Part shown: positions 32,782-40,870 of the stretch, piece by piece | Layout of the letters: every line of letters begins with the position of its first letter | Position numbering within the stretch: position 1 is the stretch's first letter | Source of the DNA: Rhodoplanes sp. Z2-YC6860 | Lineage (GTDB): Bacteria > Pseudomonadota > Alphaproteobacteria > Rhizobiales > Xanthobacteraceae | Direction: 5' to 3' | NCBI RefSeq assembly: GCF_001579845.1 | Contig: NZ_CP007440.1 | Coordinates: 1,554,001-1,618,000 of the forward strand | Length of the DNA: 64,000 nt | The notes under the pieces: model-generated | Told to the model about the DNA's origin: nothing | Database searches by the model: none | What the model saw: only the letters and a program-made list of their open reading frames with translations | Translations under genes and position numbers: made by a program

Positions 32782-33486
32782 GTGGCCAAGCTCAAGGTGA
32801 TGTGCGCGCGCTCGATGCATGTGGCGGTGGGTGATCTCGGCCAGGCCTTCGCCAGGGCCTCAGGCCACGAGGTCACATTCGACTTCGGCACTGTCGGCGC
32901 GTTGGAGGCCAAGCTCGCGGCCGGCGAGACCGCCGACGTGGTGGTGCTGTCGATCCCCGGCATCAACAAGCTGGAGAAGGCTGGCGCCGTGGTGCACGGC
33001 TCGCGCCACAACGTCGCCAAGACCTTCATCGCGCTCTGCATCCGCGAGGGCGCGCGCAAGCCGGACTTCGCCACCATCGAGAGCTTCAAGCGGCTGGTCG
33101 AGGGCGCCCGCGCCATCGCCACCAGCGACCCGGCGGTGGGCGGATCGGCCGGCGTGCACCTCGCCAAGGCCTTCGAACTTGCCGGCTGGGCCGCGATGAT
33201 GAAGGGCAAGGCCATGCCGCAGCAGACCGGCGCCGAGGTCGCCAAGCGCGTGGTCGAGGGCAAGGCCGAGTTCGGCCTGACGCTGTCGGGCGAGGTGGCG
33301 TCGGTCGCGGGCGCCGTGATCGCAGGTCCGCTGCCTCAGCCGTTCGGCCAGGATACGATCTACTGCGCGGCCGTGATGGCCTCGAGCGCCGCGAAGGACG
33401 CCGCGGCGGCCTTCATCGCCGCTCTGACCCACCCGGATACGGTCCCGGCCTGGCGCAAGGCGGGCTTCGAGCCGCCGCACTCCTGA
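32782..33486 (+). CDS. ModA-like substrate-binding protein without a signal peptide
   Basis: The 234-residue protein has the periplasmic binding protein type II fold of the ModA group: KVMCARSMHVAVGDLGQAF, VTFDFGTVGALEAKLAAGETADVVVLS, ATSDPAVGGSAGVHL and LPQPFGQDTIYCAAV. Family members bind molybdate or other oxyanions. Unlike exported ModA it begins directly with the first beta strand, with no signal peptide, and GTG 32782 has a good AGGAG site, so truncation by mis-start is unlikely. No modB or modC is nearby. It may be a cytosolic ligand sensor or carrier. Confidence 0.75.
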   Translation: MAKLKVMCARSMHVAVGDLGQAFARASGHEVTFDFGTVGALEAKLAAGETADVVVLSIPGINKLEKAGAVVHGSRHNVAKTFIALCIREGARKPDFATIESFKRLVEGARAIATSDPAVGGSAGVHLAKAFELAGWAAMMKGKAMPQQTGAEVAKRVVEGKAEFGLTLSGEVASVAGAVIAGPLPQPFGQDTIYCAAVMASSAAKDAAAAFIAALTHPDTVPAWRKAGFEPPHS

Positions 33487-33493
33487 GCAGAGA

Positions 33494-34363
33494 TCAGGCC
33501 GCCTTGGCGGCAGCGCCCTTCAGATCGCCGAGATAGCGGCCGACCGCGTCCGCAGGCAGCACGCCGCGCGTCGCCAGATGGTTGATGCAGTTCGCGGCGA
33601 GATCGTAGGACCGGTAGCAATGGTGCGCGACCAGCGCCAAATGCTTGAGCTGCTCCGCCGTCATCTTCTCGGCCTGGGTGAAGTCGCGGACATAGACCAC
33701 GTCGGCTTCGAGCAGCTGGTTCATGCTGCTGTAGAGATTGTCGGCGTGGTGCAGCGGCAGGATCATCCGCTTGTTGATGTCGGCGAACATGTGCGGGATG
33801 AAGCCCAGCGCCCGCAGCGCCAGATCGATGTCGCCGAACACCGGCTGCCCCTGATAGAGCGGCACGAATGACACTTCGGTCTGGATCGACGTGGCGTGCG
33901 CGAGCTTGGCTGCGCCGTTGCGGAAGATGTTGAGCTCGCTGCCCTGCACGTCGATCTTGAGGTGATCGATGTGCGTGATCTCGGCAATGCTGTCGAGCGC
34001 GCGGGTCTCGATCGGGACCTCCTTGAGCACGTGACCGAAAACCGCAAAGCCCGGGAAGCAGTTCAGCGTGCGCGGCTCCGGCGTGAGAAGGCTCGTCATG
34101 CCGGGCGCATGGCACACCTTCAGCGTGGCGCGCGTTTCGCCGCCGACCGCATAAGGCAGATAGGTTTCGAGATCGCCCTTCTGCGCGATGAGCTTGTCCA
34201 GCGCCTCGGGCTGCGGCTCGAAGCCGAACACGGTGCAAAGCCGCTTGTCGAGCATCGGCTTGTAGGGCGGGGCGGTCTCGAGCGGGTTGGCGCCGATGTC
34301 GACCACGGCCGTCAGACGCTCGGGACGCAACAGGTCGAACAGCGGATCGGAATTGGCGTTCAT
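33494..34363 (-). CDS. FkbM-type SAM methyltransferase
   Basis: The 289-residue protein shows the FkbM pattern: AVVDIGANPLETAPPYKPML (SAM motif I), FGFEPQPEALDKL, and IDHLKIDVQGSELNIFRNG, the conserved D-V-Q-G motif of this family. The domain covers most of the length, followed by an alpha-helical tail. Such enzymes O-methylate sugars, lipids or peptides; no target is obvious here. The ATG at 34363 is chosen because the family domain begins shortly after it. It is convergent with the ModA-like gene. Confidence 0.8.
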   Translation of the reverse strand: MNANSDPLFDLLRPERLTAVVDIGANPLETAPPYKPMLDKRLCTVFGFEPQPEALDKLIAQKGDLETYLPYAVGGETRATLKVCHAPGMTSLLTPEPRTLNCFPGFAVFGHVLKEVPIETRALDSIAEITHIDHLKIDVQGSELNIFRNGAAKLAHATSIQTEVSFVPLYQGQPVFGDIDLALRALGFIPHMFADINKRMILPLHHADNLYSSMNQLLEADVVYVRDFTQAEKMTAEQLKHLALVAHHCYRSYDLAANCINHLATRGVLPADAVGRYLGDLKGAAAKAA

Positions 34364-34534
34364 GTCATCGTCCTGCTGGCTCGGACTCAAGGCGGGAGGT
34401 ATCCGGCTCACTATCTGATTCGACCGCGCCAAACGTTAATGGGGCCGTGAATTGCCTGATTTGGGGATCGAACGGGCGTGCCAAGGAGTTTAAGATGCGG
34501 CGGGGTGTTGCCCGATTTGCTTTAAGAGGTTGCG

Positions 34535-35050
34535 ATGCGTCTTCTCGCTTTCATCGGTGCGCTCGGGATCGTGGTCGCGATCGCCGCGGGCGTGTTCTTT
34601 TTCGGCGGGTTCTTCAATGTCGCGGCGAGCGAAGAGGACAACCCCGTCGTCAAGTGGGCCCTGATCCGGGTGCGCACGGCCGCCATCAATCGTCATGCTG
34701 GCGGCACGTCGCCGGTCAAGCTCGACGATCCGGCGGTGATCCAGAACGGCGCCCGCGCCTTTGCAAAGGCCGGCTGCGCCAACTGCCACGGCGCGCCGGG
34801 CGTCGAATGGGCCAAGTTCTCCGAGGGGCTCAATCCCGATCCGCCCGACCTGAAGGAAAGCGCGGCGGGCTACGAGCCGGCCAACATCTTCTGGGTGATC
34901 AAGAACGGCATCCGCATGACCGGAATGCCGAGCTTCGGCAAGGCGGGCGTTGCCGACAACGACATCTGGCAGATCACCGCGTTCATCAAGGCGCTGCCGA
35001 AGGTCTCCGAGGCGGATTACAAATCCTGGACGGCGGCGGGCGGCCAGTAG
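34535..35050 (+). CDS. Class I cytochrome c, membrane-anchored
   Basis: The 171-residue protein has an N-terminal hydrophobic segment (LLAFIGALGIVVAIAAGVFFFGG) acting as anchor or signal. One haem site follows, CANCH (Cys81, Cys84, His85), with Met in RMTGMPSFG as the likely sixth ligand. The domain is typical of mono-haem electron carriers, with an FWVIKNGIRMTGM segment as in oxidase-linked c-type subunits. No oxidase or dehydrogenase gene is adjacent, so its partner is unknown. An AAGAGG site precedes the ATG. A terminator overlaps its stop codon. Confidence 0.87.
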   Translation: MRLLAFIGALGIVVAIAAGVFFFGGFFNVAASEEDNPVVKWALIRVRTAAINRHAGGTSPVKLDDPAVIQNGARAFAKAGCANCHGAPGVEWAKFSEGLNPDPPDLKESAAGYEPANIFWVIKNGIRMTGMPSFGKAGVADNDIWQITAFIKALPKVSEADYKSWTAAGGQ

Positions 35051-35062
35051 CCCGTTTTTTTT
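35037..35062 (+). terminator. Rho-independent terminator overlapping the cytochrome stop
   Basis: CGGGC (35037-35041) pairs with GCCCG (35050-35054) and is followed by eight T. It overlaps the TAG stop of the cytochrome gene, and the T-run ends at the stop of the convergent nucleotidyltransferase gene. Confidence 0.75.
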
Positions 35063-36809
35063 AGCGCCAGTTGCGGTTTTCTTTCTTGCCGTGCGCGATG
35101 TAGTGCTCGTACGGATCGATCTCGGCTGCCAGCAGATCGGCGTACAGCAAGACGTATCGGTACGGATCGAAGCCGGCCGGCAGATCCGCATGCCCGCGGA
35201 AGGGTGAGCTCTCCACCTTCGCTTTGATGCGGGCGAACTGGCTTGCGTAAGGCTCCTCGCCTGTGAGGATCTTCAGGTGGACATCCGGAATGTGTTGTCT
35301 GCTGAACAAGGCGTTGATGTCTGCGACTTCGAGCACTTGAAGGCGCCGCGCCGGCAGGCTGCGCATGAACGCATAGTCCTCGGGCGTCTCGGCCCCTGTT
35401 CCGCGATACGGAGACGGCCGGAACGACAGCTCGACCCAGGGCCCGAACAGCAGGCCTTTCGGGACCACGATGGTGTGGAGCAGCTCCGACAGCCTGCCGC
35501 CGACTTCTATGCGGGTCGCGTGGCTCCCGTTGACGAACACGTCGACACCCGGGTTCGGGCTCCATTTTTCCGCGCTGCTGAACAACAGCACATGATCTCC
35601 GATCCGCTGAAGCGGGATCAGCAATCTGGCATCCGCGCGGTCCGTCCAGAAGCAGGTGTGTTCCGGCTCCGGCCATCCCCAGCCGGGACCGCCGATCCGA
35701 TCGATCACATTGCAGTCACGCAGATCATAGTCGTCCGTGAAGGATTGCGATGGGGCGAGCGGCTTTGAGAACGGACCAAGCGCCCGCAGAAGAAGGCGCT
35801 CGAGCCGCGGCTTTCTGCCCCGCGACTCCCACAGCCTGTAGGCAAGCGGATGGGACAGCAGCGGCGTTTCGGGCGGAAAACGTGTGGTGCGCGGGATTGC
35901 GGGGCTCGCGGTTGGCTCTGTCGGCTGGGGCTTGGCCGCTTCCGCCACTGGCGCCGCGAGATGCGAGACCGGTTGCGACTGGCCGACGTCCTCCATGATG
36001 GTCAACAACTGTTGCATGCAAGGCAGGAGGCCGAAACGCTGCACCAAAGGCAGCAGCAGCTCCGCCTTGCAGATCGGCAGCAATGCCCCCGCATCGATGA
36101 TGGTCTGCATCGCATCGCCGTGCGTGCCGTACTTGAAGCCGTGCGCGATAATGGTGGCGGCGGCAAATTCGGGACTTTGCAGCAGCACCTTGCGGCCGTA
36201 GCAGACATGCTGCTCGGCGCTGTCCCACATGCTCTGCGTCAGCCAGCTCTCCGACGTGCCCGACGTCGCGCGCCAATGCAGATCGATGTCTCCAGCGCCT
36301 TTGGTGAAGTTCCAGCTGTCGCGGCGGTGCGCGGCCCGGTTGACGAGCGAATCCAGTGTCATCCCGTATTTCGGCAGCCATCCATCGCGCACCAGCAATT
36401 GCGCCGCCGCGGCAAGTCCGGAGAACGGCACATGGATATCGACATCGCCCATGCTCCGCGCCGACCACGAGTCGAAGCGCGCGCACATCGCGAGCCCCTT
36501 CGCGATGATCACGGGGCACTGCTTGGCAAGCTCTTCGATGACCGGAACGCTGGCTTGGGCGAACAGGTGGTTTTGGATGAAGGTCGCGCGCGCCTTGCCC
36601 TTAAGCTTTCTTGGAAGTTCGTAAGACGGCGCGACGCGGCTGAGATTGGCATACACCGCCGTCAGCAAGCGCAATTCCGGATACGGAGCGTCTTCCAGTG
36701 CGATCTGAGAAGCCCAGCCTTCCCAGTCGCCGATGGCCGCGCCGGCGTCTGATCGCAGGGCGGCTCCCAGCAGCAGCCGCTCACGCTCGGATATCTCTAG
36801 AGCCGTCAC
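35061..36809 (-). CDS. NTP_transf_5-type nucleotidyltransferase with extra C-terminal modules
   Basis: The 582-residue protein starts at a GTG that overlaps the stop of the preceding GT2 gene. Residues 1-300 fit the NTP_transf_5 family: IIAKGLAMCARF (102-112), the catalytic acidic GDVDIHV (121-127) and a second GDIDLHW (173-179). Residues about 320-345 form a Pro/Thr-rich linker. Then comes a beta-rich part with GWGWPEPEHTCFWTD and FVNGSHATRIEV, seen also in glycosyltransferase-attached domains. The last 36 residues (547-582) form the short FDPYRYV...DPYEHYIAHGKKENR motif found in sugar-processing proteins. Nucleotidyltransferases of this group occur in lasso-peptide and capsule loci. Confidence 0.72.
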   Translation of the reverse strand: MTALEISERERLLLGAALRSDAGAAIGDWEGWASQIALEDAPYPELRLLTAVYANLSRVAPSYELPRKLKGKARATFIQNHLFAQASVPVIEELAKQCPVIIAKGLAMCARFDSWSARSMGDVDIHVPFSGLAAAAQLLVRDGWLPKYGMTLDSLVNRAAHRRDSWNFTKGAGDIDLHWRATSGTSESWLTQSMWDSAEQHVCYGRKVLLQSPEFAAATIIAHGFKYGTHGDAMQTIIDAGALLPICKAELLLPLVQRFGLLPCMQQLLTIMEDVGQSQPVSHLAAPVAEAAKPQPTEPTASPAIPRTTRFPPETPLLSHPLAYRLWESRGRKPRLERLLLRALGPFSKPLAPSQSFTDDYDLRDCNVIDRIGGPGWGWPEPEHTCFWTDRADARLLIPLQRIGDHVLLFSSAEKWSPNPGVDVFVNGSHATRIEVGGRLSELLHTIVVPKGLLFGPWVELSFRPSPYRGTGAETPEDYAFMRSLPARRLQVLEVADINALFSRQHIPDVHLKILTGEEPYASQFARIKAKVESSPFRGHADLPAGFDPYRYVLLYADLLAAEIDPYEHYIAHGKKENRNWR

Positions 36810-37462
36810 GGCCGCCTGCGTTTGATGTGATCGCGGATGACCTGCATCAGGTCATCGCGCGCCTGCTCCCGGCCATGGATGCCGAGGTTGTTGCCGTGGA
36901 TGCGGCGCAGCAGCACAACCTCCGTCACGCAATGAAAGCGCCAGCCGGCTGCGCTCGTCCGGCTGACCCAATCGAGGCCTGCCGCATGCGCGAGATCAAT
37001 GCGAATCTCGCCGACGGCGAGGGCCCGTTCACGCCGCATCAGCATCGCGCCAAAAAGCTTGGCGGCGACCGGCGGGCCGATCGGCCGCAGCTTTGCGTCG
37101 GTGTTGACGACCGGACCGTGCACGGCATCGATCGAGGGGTCTCGCTCGAGCGGCGCCATCATGGTGGCCAGGCTCCCGGCCGGCCATACGTCGTCGCAGT
37201 CGAGAAACGAAAGGTACGTGCCGCGCGCGCTCCGCATGCCGTTGTTCTGCGCCAGGCCGAGTCCGAGCGGCCCCTGCGAGATGATCGTCGGCTTGAGCCG
37301 ATGGGCGGCCGCAATCGCGACCGTGCCGTCCGTGGAGCCGTCATCGATGATGATCGATTCCAGATCGGGCACGTTCTGATTGGCAATGCTGTCGAGCGCC
37401 TCCTGCAAATAGGCCTCGCCGTTGCGCACGCAGGTGACCACGGAGACCAGGGGCGTGCCCAT
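36806..37462 (-). CDS. Glycosyltransferase family 2
   Basis: The 218-residue GT-A enzyme has VVTCVRNGEAYL at the start, IDDGSTDGT in the UDP-binding strand and FLDCDDVW with the metal-binding Asp residues. The family transfers a sugar from a nucleotide sugar by an inverting mechanism, in the cytoplasm. The short length means little beyond the catalytic domain. It is encoded directly after the HprK-like gene (no gap) and overlaps the nucleotidyltransferase by 4 nt, so it belongs to one operon with them. It is only moderately like the two GT2 enzymes encoded upstream. Confidence 0.85.
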   Translation of the reverse strand: MGTPLVSVVTCVRNGEAYLQEALDSIANQNVPDLESIIIDDGSTDGTVAIAAAHRLKPTIISQGPLGLGLAQNNGMRSARGTYLSFLDCDDVWPAGSLATMMAPLERDPSIDAVHGPVVNTDAKLRPIGPPVAAKLFGAMLMRRERALAVGEIRIDLAHAAGLDWVSRTSAAGWRFHCVTEVVLLRRIHGNNLGIHGREQARDDLMQVIRDHIKRRRP

Positions 37463-38491
37463 TCAAGCCGCCTCAAGCCGCGTGGCGACCGCATCGGTCA
37501 CCGCGTTGATGTCCGGGCTGAGCAGGAGATGATAGGCCGGCACGCTGCGCACCAGCTCCAGGATCAGGCGCGGCGTTACGCTGGTGCCGCCCATGAGCCC
37601 TCCGACCGTGCTCGGCAGCACGGCTTTGATGGTCTCGTCGCGCGATGCGGGCACAAGGCGCGGCGGTCCGCCGTCCTCGCTGACGCGCGGCAACAGGATT
37701 GCGGTCAGGTCGGCGGACGGCCGGAGCTTCACATCGTTCGGGCTGAGGAACATCACGCCCTTTTCCACCGCGATGCGGTCCAGGTTGTCGACGCGGTCCT
37801 CCAGCGACGGCAGCAGAGCAAGTGTGCGCGGGAAAGCCTTTGCCGTGCGATAGACCAGATGGACCTTGCCGGCCTTGGGCTCGACTGCACAATAATCGTC
37901 GCCCAGGTATTCGAAACCCGCCAGAGCGCAAGCCAGCGCCGTGGTCGATTTCCCGGCGCCGCCGTTCCCGGCCAGAAGCATGGCGCGCCCGTTGATGGCG
38001 ACCGCTGCGCCATGGACGATTTGCATGCCGTGCCGGTTGCACATCCACGACAGGGGGATCCGAAAGGGAGATGCTTTTGCCCAAGGCGCGAGCGCAGCGA
38101 TCTCCGGAAACCAAGTGTATGAGCGGTCAACCGCAAAATGCGAAACGATCAGGGAATCGGTGTGGATGTCGATCGCGCAACGCACGGCATCGTTCGAATG
38201 GCTGCCGACGACACCGAGCGGCTCAGGCGCGGTCGCTTCCCACGGCGGCGGAGGAGGAAGGCTGTCGACTGTCGCGCCGTCCCAAACGTAAAGCGAGTGT
38301 GTGGGTGCAATGCCGGTGTTTTGGTGTTGTAAGAACGCGCGGCCCATCCATGTTTCGTCGGCGCCAGCCGGCGCGTTAAGGCTGAACGCGAAGGGACCAA
38401 TGGCAAATTCTGCTTTGCGCGCCGGTGCTCTCGAAAGCGCGGAGAAAGCCCGTTGACCGAGAGCAAGGGCGAAAGCTTCTCCGTCCATCAT
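37463..38491 (-). CDS. HprK-like (HPr kinase-related) P-loop kinase
   Basis: The 342-residue protein has a late P-loop, GNGGAGKST (175-183), and YLGDDYC (195-201) matching the GDD-type segment of HPr serine kinase. The first 140 residues are a separate N-terminal region with no recognisable motif. In PTS systems HprK phosphorylates a serine of HPr, but no HPr gene is here. Relatives in lasso-peptide and PqqD-containing loci modify peptides; some phosphorylate the precursor. Its start overlaps the PqqD-domain gene by 4 nt, which argues for a joint role. Confidence 0.8.
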   Translation of the reverse strand: MMDGEAFALALGQRAFSALSRAPARKAEFAIGPFAFSLNAPAGADETWMGRAFLQHQNTGIAPTHSLYVWDGATVDSLPPPPPWEATAPEPLGVVGSHSNDAVRCAIDIHTDSLIVSHFAVDRSYTWFPEIAALAPWAKASPFRIPLSWMCNRHGMQIVHGAAVAINGRAMLLAGNGGAGKSTTALACALAGFEYLGDDYCAVEPKAGKVHLVYRTAKAFPRTLALLPSLEDRVDNLDRIAVEKGVMFLSPNDVKLRPSADLTAILLPRVSEDGGPPRLVPASRDETIKAVLPSTVGGLMGGTSVTPRLILELVRSVPAYHLLLSPDINAVTDAVATRLEAA

Positions 38492-38907
38492 ACCTTCCGA
38501 ACGGGCCAGCCGACTTCTTCCACTTCGTGGATGGGATCGAGCTTAATCAACTCCCACATGTCGGTGTATTCGTCGAACTCCGGCGCACGCCAGACCGTGC
38601 GCGCGCCCCCCGGTAGATCGAATTCGGTTTTTGGCGCGGGTGCATCACTCGCTTGCAGGAGGCCGCGCTCCACAAGGAAGTCGGCGCATGTTGCGACGTC
38701 ACGCCGGATCGTCTCTTCAGCCTCATCGTAGGCCGTCGCCAGATGGCGCGCCGCTTCATCCAGCGAAGCACCCTGCGTCAGGAGCGTCCAAACGTCGGCG
38801 GCGCAGCCTGAGCCGGAATAATAGGCCCCGCTGGCCACATTGATGACGATCACTTCATCCTGCAGGCGGTCGTGAGAGACGCCTTTGGCATCGACCAAAT
38901 AACGCAT
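38488..38907 (-). CDS. PqqD-domain protein with a 54-residue C-terminal tail
   Basis: The 139-residue protein has a PqqD/RRE-like winged-helix domain at 1-85: DEVIVINVASGAYYSGSG, AADVWTLLTQG, TIRRDVATCADFLVERGLL. PqqD domains bind leader peptides of ribosomally made, modified peptides. The remaining tail (86-139) is unusual: it holds WRAPEFDEYTDMWELIKLDP and then IHEVEEVGWPVRKV. Its W..P..(5-6)..D..L pattern resembles the leader segment that RRE domains recognise, so the protein may be a fused chaperone and substrate, an inference. It precedes the HprK-like gene with a 4-nt overlap. Confidence 0.72.
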   Translation of the reverse strand: MRYLVDAKGVSHDRLQDEVIVINVASGAYYSGSGCAADVWTLLTQGASLDEAARHLATAYDEAEETIRRDVATCADFLVERGLLQASDAPAPKTEFDLPGGARTVWRAPEFDEYTDMWELIKLDPIHEVEEVGWPVRKV

Positions 38908-38970
38908 AGCAATAACTTTTCCCCAGTCGCCGGCGGCTCGTCCGGCAAGCCTCGGACCGGGCCAGCCGCG

Positions 38971-40095
38971 TTAAGCGCGAGGCCGGCCGGCGAGGTCGCG
39001 ATAAAGTTTTAGATAGCGTTCCGCGCACTTGTCCATATTGAATCGTTCGCCGGCGGCATTCTGAGCATTTGTACTCAAAAATTCCAGGCGGCGCCGGTTT
39101 GTAAGAATGCCAGCAATTTCAGTGGCCAGCGCCGAAACGTCTTCCGGCGGCACCAAAATCCCGGTTATGCCGTCCTGGACCGTGTCGGCGAGCCCCCCGA
39201 GCCGGGATGCGATGCAAGGCACCCCGGCCATTGCGGCTTCCGCCGCCACCAGGCTGAAGCCTTCGCGCGTTCGCGAAGGCACCAGAACAAGTGTGCTGTC
39301 CGCGATGGTGCGCCGCGTCTCCGCGTACTCGAGAACGCCTGTAAAGTGGACGTTTGGCTCCACGCCGTGGAAGGCCGCGGCAGCAAGCAATGCCTCGCGT
39401 TCTTCACCCCGGCCGATAAGCGTGAGATTTGCATCAAGTCCCTGGGCGCGCACTCGCGCCAGCGCCGCAACCGCGAGGTCGAAGCCTTTCTCTCTCTGCA
39501 ATCGGCCGACGCACGTCAGAGCAAACGGCGGCTCGAAGCGGCCGGGTCGTGGATTGTTTTCGTGTTGCCCCACGCCGTTCTGGATGATCAGTGTTTCGCC
39601 GGCGCGCTGCGTGAAAGCGATAGCGGACTCAAGGGCAGCCTTCGACACCGCGGTCAGCACGTCGGCTCGAAGCATCAGCGTCCGCGCGACATTGAGGCAA
39701 TCTTCCGGCTGCAACATGCCATGCTGCGTTACAACAAACGGAGGCAGCGACGCGCGCTTCTTGAGCACGCGTTCCAGCGCCCAGGCGCTGGTTTGCACGG
39801 CCGAATGCATGTGGATGAGATCCGGCTTGATATCGGCGAGGACGCGATCGAGGCGCCCGACCAGTTTTAGCGATGCAACCGGGTCCTGCGCGCGCAACGT
39901 GTTCAAGAAAGGAAACCGGTGGACCGGCGTGGAATCGATCAGTTCGTACTCGGGCAGCAGACCATTCGGGTCCATGTCAGTGACGATGATCGTCTCGACG
40001 GACTCCCGTCGGAACAACGGGATCAGAGCGCCGACCAGGACCTCGATCCCGCCCAGCACCGGCAGATATTGCGGCACGATCGAGAGGAGCTTCAT
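38971..40095 (-). CDS. Glycosyltransferase family 4 (copy A of duplicated pair)
   Basis: The 374-residue GT-B enzyme has the N-terminal QYLPVLGGIEVLVGAL donor/acceptor segment, the middle LTCVGRLQREKGFDLAVAAL and the C-terminal motif SRTREGFSLVAAEAAMAGVPCIAS with the catalytic Glu-x7-Glu pair of retaining GT4 enzymes. It is highly similar to the protein encoded at 40871-42016. It follows its GT2 partner with a 4-nt overlap. The pair probably adds one or two sugars to a carrier. Confidence 0.88.
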   Translation of the reverse strand: MKLLSIVPQYLPVLGGIEVLVGALIPLFRRESVETIIVTDMDPNGLLPEYELIDSTPVHRFPFLNTLRAQDPVASLKLVGRLDRVLADIKPDLIHMHSAVQTSAWALERVLKKRASLPPFVVTQHGMLQPEDCLNVARTLMLRADVLTAVSKAALESAIAFTQRAGETLIIQNGVGQHENNPRPGRFEPPFALTCVGRLQREKGFDLAVAALARVRAQGLDANLTLIGRGEEREALLAAAAFHGVEPNVHFTGVLEYAETRRTIADSTLVLVPSRTREGFSLVAAEAAMAGVPCIASRLGGLADTVQDGITGILVPPEDVSALATEIAGILTNRRRLEFLSTNAQNAAGERFNMDKCAERYLKLYRDLAGRPRA

Positions 40096-40790
40096 TGGGC
40101 GCTTGCAGTCCGTGCACGGGCTCGCGCGAGCTTGCGGCGCACGGCATCGAAGAGGCTCCGTTGAGCCGCCGTTTTATCGTTTGTGATGTTCGTCGCATGC
40201 CGACGATAGATAAGGCTATCGATGTCCATCAACTCAATTTGCATTCCGCACTCTTTGAGCTTGTTCACGAAGTCCACGTCTTCGGAAAGCAGCATATCCT
40301 CGGCAAAACCGCCGGCGCGACGGATGATGTCATGACGAAACAAGCAGGCCCCCATGTTTGCGTCCGTCAGGTGCCTGCCATCCAACGCCTCATAACCTGC
40401 AATGCCAACGGCCCCAGACTCGAACTTGAAGCGGAGGAGCCCAACGACGGCATCGATCGAGGGCATTGCGTCCAGCCGGGCACGCATGGTGGTTTGCCGG
40501 CCCGGGGGCCAAAGATCGTCATGATCGATAAATGCGACGTACTCGCCCTGCGCTTTTTTCAGACCAAAATTTCGAGCGGCGGACATGCCCTGGCCCGGCG
40601 AATGCAACAGGTGGATACGCGGATCGCTGAACGATTGCACGATCGCGCAAGTATCGTCAGTCGAATGATCGTTGACGATGAACCACTCGTCGCCGGTCTC
40701 AAGCTGCGACAATACGGACGCGATCGTTTCCGCGATGAAGTTCGCGCCATTGCGGACGGCAGTAATTACGGAAGTGCGGGTCGTCATCAA
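40092..40790 (-). CDS. Glycosyltransferase family 2 (copy A of duplicated pair)
   Basis: The 232-residue GT-A enzyme has TSVITAVRNGANFIAET, VNDHSTDDT and FIDHDDLWPPG, the UDP-sugar and metal-binding elements of family 2. It is strongly similar along its whole length to the protein encoded at 42016-42708. Its ATG has a second in-frame ATG right after it. About 80 nt separate it from the copy-B pair encoded upstream. Confidence 0.88.
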   Translation of the reverse strand: MMTTRTSVITAVRNGANFIAETIASVLSQLETGDEWFIVNDHSTDDTCAIVQSFSDPRIHLLHSPGQGMSAARNFGLKKAQGEYVAFIDHDDLWPPGRQTTMRARLDAMPSIDAVVGLLRFKFESGAVGIAGYEALDGRHLTDANMGACLFRHDIIRRAGGFAEDMLLSEDVDFVNKLKECGMQIELMDIDSLIYRRHATNITNDKTAAQRSLFDAVRRKLARARARTASAQ

Positions 40791-40870
40791 TGATCCTGAA
40801 CCAAAGCCCGATTATACCAGACGAATGCCGAGAGCTTGTTCAAGCAGTGGATTGCCGCGATCCATATCGG

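Noticed and set aside
31788-33263. 491-codon version of the isocitrate-lyase family gene
   Set aside because: The first 200 codons are a mirror of the ModA-like gene. The family domain starts at ATG 32657.
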